From an uncultured Geobacteraceae bacterium (GTDB lineage: Bacteria > Desulfobacterota > Desulfuromonadia > Geobacterales > Pseudopelobacteraceae): DNA of 34,314 nucleotides. Location of the stretch: assembly GCA_903958085.1 (NCBI GenBank), contig CAJBRY010000313.1:1-34314 (forward strand), given 5' to 3'. A model generated the notes under the pieces. The model saw nothing but the letters and a program-made list of their open reading frames with translations. It did not search any database and was not told the DNA's origin. A program made the position numbers and the translations under genes. Positions within the stretch are counted from its first letter, which is position 1. Every line of letters starts with the position of its first letter. Shown in pieces: positions 27,299 to 34,314 of the stretch.

Positions 27299-29348
27299 GG
27301 TGATTCACTCCATCAAGTATTTCCCGCACCTTCCGTAAAAGAACGCCAGGCATGACCGGTTTAGCGATAAACGGCAGACTGTAATCAACTGCAATCTTTC
27401 CGGATATGATCTCATTGGCATATCCGCTGAAAAAACAGGCTTTAATGTTTGGGCGTATTTCACAAATATTATCCCACGCCTGCTTCCCGGTCATCTTAGG
27501 CATGATGGCGTCCAGTATGACAAGATCAATTTCATCAGCATGATTTCTGAATATCTCAACGGCCTCTGCTCCGTCAAAAGCCTGATAAACCCTGTACCCG
27601 CTGGATTCAAGATGATGACTGTTTATCTCCATAAGCATTTCATCATCATCAGCCAACAGAATGGTTTCAGTCCCAAACGGGGAGTTGCGGTCAATTTCTG
27701 CTAAGATGACAGACGACTGTTCTGATTCCGGACAGAGTGGGAGATAGATGGTGAACACTGTCCCCCGTCCCTGTTCACTTCTGCAACTAACAATGCCGTT
27801 GTGCTGAGTTATGATGCCATGAATTATTGAAAGACCAAGGCCTGTACCCTTCGCATTTTCCTTGGTGGTAAAAAACGGTTCAAAAATCCGCTGAACCGTT
27901 TCATTGTCCATTCCAGCTCCAGTATCACTCACCTGAATTCTGGCGTAATCCCCCGGTGTCCCGAAACCATGACCGGAGATAAAACTATCATCCAGCTTTT
28001 CCGATGTGATTCTGATTGTCAGCTTTCCACCCAAAAGCATGGCATCACGCGCGTTTGTTGCCAGGTTCATCAGAACCTGCTGAATCTGAGACTTATCAAT
28101 TGACAAAAATAAAGGTTTAGGATGAAATTCGGTCACAAGTTCAATATCTTCTCCGATTATCCGTTTCAAAAACTTACAGTTTTCAGTTGCCAGTTGATTG
28201 ATATCGATGCGCTCAAGGTTAAAAGTCTGTTTTCTGCTGAACGCAAGAAGCCCCCTGGTCAGTTCTGCTGCCCGTTCCGATGCTTTCAGCAGTTGGATAG
28301 CATTATCATGCATCTTACCGTCGGGCGTTCCCCTTGCCAGAAGATCCCCATAGCCCATAATAACCGAGAGGATATTATTGAAATCATGGGCTACTCCCCC
28401 TGCCAGAAGTCCGATAGCCTCCATTTTCTGGGACTGTCGCAACTGTTCTTCAAGCCTGTCATGCTCTTGCTGTAACCTCTCACGCTCAGCAATTTCCTCC
28501 TGCAGCAACACAGTCTGCTCTAGCAGAGTCTGCTGGGCAGCCCGGCGCTCTTTAACTTCCCCTTCCAGTTCTGCCGTTTTTAACTGTAAAGCTTCATTGG
28601 CGAGTTGACGCTCGGCCATTTCTGTTTCAAGCTGAACCGTCTGTTCATGGATATCATCATATGATTTTGTCAAATTGCAACTCATGCTGCTTATAGCTGT
28701 TGCCAGTGAAACAAGTTCAACAGAATTTCGCATCTCCGGAGCGACTGTTCTCGTCTCGGTAGTGACTGTAGTTGCCCAATCTTTCAGCCTGGTAAGCGGT
28801 TTTACAACCACATACCTGAGCAACGCATACATCACGCAGAAAAGTATTAATACCAGCACTACCAGCTTGATGATAATACGAATTATCTCAGCGCGCAGAA
28901 GCTTATCTAGATACTGACTATTCGTGTACAGGACGACTGTTCCGATGGTTTTGTCGTTATGTACGATATTTTTGCTTATTTTTTTTGCTCCGGATTCAGT
29001 CATATTGCGATGTAAGGAATTGTCCGGATTCCAGTTTTCGATCCTGCCGTCAGTCAATTCAACTTTTCCGGAGTGGATATTCCCGAACTCATCTTTAACA
29101 ATTACTGCCGAAATCATATCTGCTCTGATCTCATAGAGGATGGTCTTCTCAACTTCATCCAGATTCATATTCCATAGCGGATTAACCAGATTATACGCGA
29201 GCCGTTCGGTAACTAATCTGGCTCCAGCGTCAAGTTTCATCTCTTCCATAACAAGAGCATTTCTAATCTCAAAAGCACTCCAGCCACCAAGAACAATCAG
29301 AATGGTAAGCAATAATGTAGAAAGTATCTGTCTGGAAATTGTTCGCAC
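27285..29348 (-). CDS. Hybrid sensor histidine kinase: TM-periplasmic-TM, coiled coil, HisKA-HATPase, receiver
   Basis: GLLAGGVAHDFNNILSVIMGYGDLLARG; receiver ILLADDDEMLMEIN...LVILDAIMPKMTGKQAW; GTG start with AAGGAG. Confidence 0.95.
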   Translation of the reverse strand: MRTISRQILSTLLLTILIVLGGWSAFEIRNALVMEEMKLDAGARLVTERLAYNLVNPLWNMNLDEVEKTILYEIRADMISAVIVKDEFGNIHSGKVELTDGRIENWNPDNSLHRNMTESGAKKISKNIVHNDKTIGTVVLYTNSQYLDKLLRAEIIRIIIKLVVLVLILFCVMYALLRYVVVKPLTRLKDWATTVTTETRTVAPEMRNSVELVSLATAISSMSCNLTKSYDDIHEQTVQLETEMAERQLANEALQLKTAELEGEVKERRAAQQTLLEQTVLLQEEIAERERLQQEHDRLEEQLRQSQKMEAIGLLAGGVAHDFNNILSVIMGYGDLLARGTPDGKMHDNAIQLLKASERAAELTRGLLAFSRKQTFNLERIDINQLATENCKFLKRIIGEDIELVTEFHPKPLFLSIDKSQIQQVLMNLATNARDAMLLGGKLTIRITSEKLDDSFISGHGFGTPGDYARIQVSDTGAGMDNETVQRIFEPFFTTKENAKGTGLGLSIIHGIITQHNGIVSCRSEQGRGTVFTIYLPLCPESEQSSVILAEIDRNSPFGTETILLADDDEMLMEINSHHLESSGYRVYQAFDGAEAVEIFRNHADEIDLVILDAIMPKMTGKQAWDNICEIRPNIKACFFSGYANEIISGKIAVDYSLPFIAKPVMPGVLLRKVREILDGVNHREEN

Positions 29349-29375
29349 AAGCGGCTCCTTAAAATGTTGCCTTGC

Positions 29376-30191
29376 CTACGGGTTCAGCTTTAGTCCCGCT
29401 TGCAATTCTTCCAACTGCTTTGAATACAGACGAGCAAACTCCTTGCTGTTACGAGTTATTTCGATCGTTTTCCAGAGTTTGGCTGCGACTTTGGCGTGTG
29501 ACGTGTAGAATTGATTTGACAAAATAAGGAAGTATGGCTTCTGCTGAATTAGAGGGCCAGTCACTATCTCCAGTTTGTCATTAAACTCCGGGTCCCGGAG
29601 TTGCGCCTCGAAATTGAAGGGGTTAATAATCATACCGGAGATGCGTTGTGCAAGCAACTTTCTCAGGCCACCCTGTACGGTTGGATTGCCGTCATCAACT
29701 TCAATTTTCTGCTCGCGAAGGTACTCTACAACCGAGTAGCCTGATTGAGCCCCAAGCGGACCATTCAGATTAGTGAAGCGTTCACCGTTCCAACTGACCT
29801 TGCTGCCAGTCCGCCTTATCAGCACAAAACCAAGATTGAACATTCGTTTGCTTGCGTCCAGAGTACCATCCGTCTTAAGCGGGTAAGTAAGCGATTTGGC
29901 TCGTTCCGGGGTGAAGCTTCCTGCCAGAACGGCATCGAATTGACCTAGTTCGGCCATCTTCAGACAACGTGCCCACGGGAGAGGTGTAAACTCGAATTTA
30001 AGTTCGGGTAGTTGGCGACCAGCGATTGCAAGTAACTGGCTGGACAGGACTCCTGTTGGCCTACCCTGCATTTCCTGATTCAGACAGACACGCACAACAG
30101 TGCTCGCGTTGGCCGGGGGCGACCAGATTGAACAAAGAATGATTGCAATAAATATCAGAGCAGCTCGGGAAACTTGAACGATAGAACGCAT
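29376..30191 (-). CDS. Periplasmic SBP_bac_3-type solute-binding protein without transporter partners
   Basis: Signal peptide; VVRVCLNQEMQGRPTGVL...FTPLPWARCLKMAELGQFDAVLAGSFTPERAKSLTYP. Confidence 0.87.
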   Translation of the reverse strand: MRSIVQVSRAALIFIAIILCSIWSPPANASTVVRVCLNQEMQGRPTGVLSSQLLAIAGRQLPELKFEFTPLPWARCLKMAELGQFDAVLAGSFTPERAKSLTYPLKTDGTLDASKRMFNLGFVLIRRTGSKVSWNGERFTNLNGPLGAQSGYSVVEYLREQKIEVDDGNPTVQGGLRKLLAQRISGMIINPFNFEAQLRDPEFNDKLEIVTGPLIQQKPYFLILSNQFYTSHAKVAAKLWKTIEITRNSKEFARLYSKQLEELQAGLKLNP

Positions 30192-30272
30192 CGTATTTGA
30201 TCCTCCAAGGTTACTTTATAACTTCCTTAACTCATCCATGGGTAGCTATACAACAAGGTTTCTGTTTCGGAG

Positions 30273-31055
30273 TCATTCCTTACTTTTGTTTTTTTCAATT
30301 CCCGCCTGCTTTTCCTTGATGAGTTTTATCATGGTTCCGTCCAGATTCATTCTATCCAGAATCTTGTTTATTGCCGGAAGCAATTTCATCGCTTCTGATT
30401 TTCTGGATATCCCGAAAAATACTCTGCTATCACTTATGACCTGTTCCGAAACATCCAAAACCCCAACAAGATTGTATTTTCTGATCATGTATTGTGCGAC
30501 AAGCTTATCCATAGCGCCCAGATCGTATCGCTCTTTTTCGAGCATAGTTATCATTGTCTCAATATCCCTGGGGCGTTCAATAGGGCTTACAGACGTAAAT
30601 GCAGATTCCATCTTTTTGTCTATGAATGACCCCAGATTTATCCCTAATTTCAGACTGCTGATATCATCGTAGGTTTTCCAGCTAACCCCTTTCGGGAAGC
30701 GAGATTTTTTGTAAATAAAAACAAAATGTTGCGGGTTAGCCGCGTGACTAAACGCCATGAATTTCTCACGGTCGTCGTTTTTTGATAGTGGCAGAGCACC
30801 GTCCATAGCTCCGGATTCAACCATCGAGAGGCAACGTGCAAAAGGGAGAATTGAAATATTTACCGGGATTTTAAGTTCCTTGAAGACCGCTCGGGCAATA
30901 TTTACTTTGATACCCTCTGCATGCGACGAAGCACCATCTTCATCACCAACAACATACGGCGGGTAGTTGTTGAAGCAGAGATTTACCTGTTTTGGCTCAG
31001 CATGTGCGAAACCCGCTGTCAACATAAGAGCAACAAACAAGAAAACAGACTTCAT
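30273..31055 (-). CDS. Periplasmic SBP_bac_3-type solute-binding protein without transporter partners
   Basis: Signal peptide MKSVFLFVALMLTAGFAHA; NLCFNNYPPYVV...PVNISILPFARCLSMVESGAMDGALPLSKNDDREKFMAFS; ATG at 31055 has better RBS spacing (AGGAGG) than 31061. Confidence 0.88.
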   Translation of the reverse strand: MKSVFLFVALMLTAGFAHAEPKQVNLCFNNYPPYVVGDEDGASSHAEGIKVNIARAVFKELKIPVNISILPFARCLSMVESGAMDGALPLSKNDDREKFMAFSHAANPQHFVFIYKKSRFPKGVSWKTYDDISSLKLGINLGSFIDKKMESAFTSVSPIERPRDIETMITMLEKERYDLGAMDKLVAQYMIRKYNLVGVLDVSEQVISDSRVFFGISRKSEAMKLLPAINKILDRMNLDGTMIKLIKEKQAGIEKNKSKE

Positions 31056-31317
31056 GTTCATTTCCTCCTATACTCAATTAATTATGCATTCTCTTGATGG
31101 CATCGTACCATTCTACCAGATAAAATATGTACCGCAAGCGAGTATCAGCACTTATATATTAAACATATCAGCTTGTCTATTCATGGAAGCCATTAGATTG
31201 TAAGTATATTTTGCAAATTTTATAAATATGGCAGCTAAGTGAAAAATACTCCCGCCAGATTGACTTTTTGCCTCCTGCGGTGATATTCAGAAAGAGTGAT
31301 TCATTAAAGGAGTAATC

Positions 31318-33987
31318 GTGCCTGGAAAGCAAAGCCGTCTGTTCGAATTCATATCAAAGTTTCCACGACTGATTTTGACTGTATCTGTCGTTCTCTCTGC
31401 CATTTCTGTCATTTACACGGCGACAAACATGAAGTTTCTGACCGGCCGCGATGATCTGATGCCGAGAAACGCAAGCTTCCAGGTTGATTATCGTGCCTAT
31501 CGCGCGGAATTTGGCGATCAGGAGGAAATCGTAGCCGTAATCGAGTCGGATGATGCAGCAAAATCAACCCGGGCAGCAGACGCACTTTATGCCGCGCTCA
31601 AAAAGGAACAGGGAGTTTTCAGGGATGTTTTCTATCCAGGCGGACTTCCCTTTTTTCGCCGTAACGGCCTGTTGTTTATGCCGCTGGACGACATCAGGAA
31701 ACTTGGAAAAACTTTAACAATGGCTGCTCCTGTTCTCAAGGACCTTGCCGCCGCTCCATCCGTTCAGACACTATTTAGCAGCCTTACGAATCAGATTGAC
31801 AATTATCTGAAATCTGAAGATTCAACATCTCTGGCAAGCCTCACCTTTATGCTTTCAACTCTGGATCAGGGATTCAAGGCATTTGATGGCAAAAGCAGCG
31901 CACTTTCCATGGACTCTTTTCTTAAAGGTAGCGGTGGAAGTTCTCCGTCCATGCTTGAGAGCGCCGGAAAACAGCAGATCTTAACAATGCTGCCGATTAA
32001 GTCTGAAGGGAGTTTTGTCGCTTCAGAAAAGTCGATAAAGAGAGCCAAAGAGGCACTCTCTGAAATCCTCAATAAACCGGAGTTCAAAGGAGTCACTGGC
32101 GGACTTACCGGCGTACCTGTCCTTGAATATGAAGAGATGGACTCCAGTCAGCGCGACATGAGCGTTGCGACCGTCCTGTCTCTCATCCTCACCGTTATTC
32201 TACTGCTTTTCGCCTTTCGAGGCCTCCTGAATGTTGTATCCGCAATGGTTACTCTTATAGTTGCAATTTCCCTTTCTTTGGGCTTTGCAACCATTGCTGT
32301 CGGGCATCTGAATATCCTCTCAATGGTCTTTGCAGTTATGCTCATCGGGCTTGGAATTGAATACAGCATCCAGGTAGTCCTCCGCTATCAGGAAGAGCTT
32401 ACTTTGCATAAGAATCATAAATCAGCACTCGAAACTTCTCTGAATGTAAATATCAGCTCTATCATTATGGCCGCTGCCACAACAGCTCTGGCTTTTGTAA
32501 CTTTTGTGCTCACCGACTTTAAAGGTATAGCTGAGCTCGGTATTATCGCTGCGGGTGGAATTGTGATTTGTGTCATTTCCACGTTCACTGTTCTGCCAGC
32601 CATGCTGATTCTGATGGAGAAATTCAGAAAGATCTCTTCGCCGCCTGCCAGAATTGATCAATATGAAGGAGAAACAATACCTTCGAAAAGTTTCATTTAT
32701 GGCATTTTTTCAAAACCAATAACTATTATCGCGACAACGATGATTCTTTCATTGGCCTGTCTCTACCCCACTTTTTCCATGCGTTTTGATTACAACCTTA
32801 TGAACCTCCAGGCCAAGGGGCTGCAATCGGTTGAATATGCCTACAAACTGATGCGAAGCAAGGAAAACTCCGGCTATTTTGCAGTAGTAACGGCAAAGGA
32901 CGTCGCTGAGGCTGAAATGCTTTCAAAACAGCTGGAAAAACTTCCTTCCGTCGATCATGTTGTCAGCAAACTGACTTTTGTTCCGGAACAGCAGAGAGAA
33001 AAACTTACAGAATTGGCGGCACTCCGCAACATTATGGATGAGATCAAACCTGTGCCGTATGAAGAGAACCTTCAGGTTATGGCGCTTCCAGCCGTTTTTG
33101 AAAAATTTCGTGACCGGGTGGAGAGGTTATATAATGAACTCAATCGACGTAAGGCTCCTGAAGCAAAGCCAGTGGGCGCTTTTCTGGCAACTCTGGATGG
33201 TTTTTTCAAAACTCTCGAAGCGGAAAAAGATAAGAATGCTCTCGGAATGCTGCGAAATTTCCAGGGTGGAATGTTTGCAGAACTACCGGCTAAACTTTTA
33301 TTGCTGAAAGAGAGTTTCGGAGCTGTGGAAATATCTGAGAGTGACGTACCTGTCGAACTTAAGCAGCGTTTTATAGGTAAAAACGGTAAATTGCTTCTAC
33401 AGGTGGCAGCAAAGAAGGAAATTTTCGAGAGGGAACCGTTGGAAGAATTCGTTATGCAGGTCAAGAGTGTAGCACCCAACGCCACCGGAGAACCGGTTAT
33501 GGTTTATGAGTCGCTTACAGTTCTGCGAGATGCCTATTTAAAAGCTTTCATATACGCATTTGTCGGCATAATAATTCTACTGCTGATAAATTTCAGAAGC
33601 ATCCGTTACGCACTGCTCGGCACGCTTCCTCTGGCTGTCGGCCTGTTGCTTATGATTGGCGGTATGCGTTTGATCGGAATATGCTTCAATTCCGCAAATA
33701 TTATTGTACTTCCGCTGATTTTGGGCATTGGAATTGACTCTGCAATATACATTTTAAACAGGTATCGCCTGGGAGAAGAAACCCCTGGAGAAGTGGCAGT
33801 CAGCAGCGCCGGAGTCGGTGTTTTTCTGAATGCCCTGACTATCCTGTTCAGCTTTGGCGCTCTAATGGTTGCGCATCATCAGGGGGTGTTCAGCATCGGC
33901 GCGGTAATGTCACTGGGGATGGCAGCAAGTGTGGCGTCCTTTTTGATTTTTCTGCCTGCACTGCTTTCTCTTTGGGGAAAGCGCTGA
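31318..33987 (+). CDS. MMPL/RND-family transporter
   Basis: About 890 aa, two repeats of TM1 + periplasmic domain + TM bundle; VFAVMLIGLGIEYSIQVVLRY and LPLILGIGIDSAIYILNRYR motifs; GTG start with AAAGGAG. Confidence 0.92.
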   Translation: MPGKQSRLFEFISKFPRLILTVSVVLSAISVIYTATNMKFLTGRDDLMPRNASFQVDYRAYRAEFGDQEEIVAVIESDDAAKSTRAADALYAALKKEQGVFRDVFYPGGLPFFRRNGLLFMPLDDIRKLGKTLTMAAPVLKDLAAAPSVQTLFSSLTNQIDNYLKSEDSTSLASLTFMLSTLDQGFKAFDGKSSALSMDSFLKGSGGSSPSMLESAGKQQILTMLPIKSEGSFVASEKSIKRAKEALSEILNKPEFKGVTGGLTGVPVLEYEEMDSSQRDMSVATVLSLILTVILLLFAFRGLLNVVSAMVTLIVAISLSLGFATIAVGHLNILSMVFAVMLIGLGIEYSIQVVLRYQEELTLHKNHKSALETSLNVNISSIIMAAATTALAFVTFVLTDFKGIAELGIIAAGGIVICVISTFTVLPAMLILMEKFRKISSPPARIDQYEGETIPSKSFIYGIFSKPITIIATTMILSLACLYPTFSMRFDYNLMNLQAKGLQSVEYAYKLMRSKENSGYFAVVTAKDVAEAEMLSKQLEKLPSVDHVVSKLTFVPEQQREKLTELAALRNIMDEIKPVPYEENLQVMALPAVFEKFRDRVERLYNELNRRKAPEAKPVGAFLATLDGFFKTLEAEKDKNALGMLRNFQGGMFAELPAKLLLLKESFGAVEISESDVPVELKQRFIGKNGKLLLQVAAKKEIFEREPLEEFVMQVKSVAPNATGEPVMVYESLTVLRDAYLKAFIYAFVGIIILLLINFRSIRYALLGTLPLAVGLLLMIGGMRLIGICFNSANIIVLPLILGIGIDSAIYILNRYRLGEETPGEVAVSSAGVGVFLNALTILFSFGALMVAHHQGVFSIGAVMSLGMAASVASFLIFLPALLSLWGKR

Positions 33988-34314
33988 TCAGTTTTTTTGA
34001 CGGTTCAGACGGTTCTTGTAGATATAATTTGTTCCCTGAATATACGCCAAAGCTTCCATCAAAAGATCTTCCTGCGGCTTTATTTCGGTAGTTGCACCAT
34101 CCTTACGGACAAAACTGAAATAATCAGCCTCTTTTTTCGGACCAAGAACAAGAAGCTTGTCATCATGAATAAAGCCGAGTTTCTGGTACGTCGATATAAA
34201 CGCACGATCTGTCCATTTGTCTTCTGTCAAAATATCTTTGCCGATAAACGCACTTGAATATTTTGCCTTGAGCAGACCAAGTACAGTTGGAGCAACATCG
34301 ATCTGGCTCATCAT
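33988..34314 (-). CDS. C-terminal part of an LTA synthase/sulfatase-type protein; 5' end lies outside the window
   Basis: SQIDVAPTVLGLLKAKYSSAFIGKDIL...AFISTYQKLGFIHDDKLLVLGPKKE resembles the C-terminus of the LTA synthase family. Confidence 0.72.
   Translation of the reverse strand: MMSQIDVAPTVLGLLKAKYSSAFIGKDILTEDKWTDRAFISTYQKLGFIHDDKLLVLGPKKEADYFSFVRKDGATTEIKPQEDLLMEALAYIQGTNYIYKNRLNRQKN

Noticed and set aside
1-34314. CRISPR arrays, tRNA/rRNA genes, transposases, prophage or toxin-antitoxin modules
   Set aside because: No regular spaced repeats, no cloverleaf or rRNA-like tracts recognised, and no such protein families in the ORF list.

Overview
34.3 kb of bacterial chromosome. Gene content (many hybrid histidine kinases, LolA-like, MMPL/RND and ABC-F proteins) suggests a Geobacter-like deltaproteobacterium; this taxonomic guess is inference. 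There are no rRNA or tRNA genes, CRISPR arrays or transposases that I can support. Main blocks: (i) 513-5040 (+), five genes joined by overlapping start/stop codons encoding a TPR-like periplasmic protein, a LolD/MacB-type ATPase, an FtsX-type permease, a LolA-like carrier and an outer-membrane barrel candidate; (ii) 5312-8825 (+), small membrane proteins and a lipoprotein, with a compositionally distinct ArsN2-like GNAT-cupin fusion and a tandem CTTG-hairpin repeat; (iii) 8957-12657 (+), a LytS/LytTR two-component pair followed by a flavodoxin-fold oxidoreductase, a small membrane protein and a NapH-like membrane 4Fe-4S protein; (iv) 12644-16123 (+), stand-alone small-domain proteins (TfoX, GyrI-like, DUF1801, EVE) and an alpha/beta hydrolase broken by one in-frame TAA; (v) 16202-31055 (-), two ABC-F ATPases, an orphan amino-acid-type binding protein, three tandem hybrid histidine kinases and two orphan SBP_bac_3 proteins; (vi) an MMPL/RND transporter (+) and a partial LTA-synthase/sulfatase-type protein (-). 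The best candidates for undescribed systems are the Lol-like trans-envelope operon and the binding-protein/three-kinase array. Smaller leads are the ArsN2-cupin fusion and the matching hairpins upstream of the two ABC-F loci.
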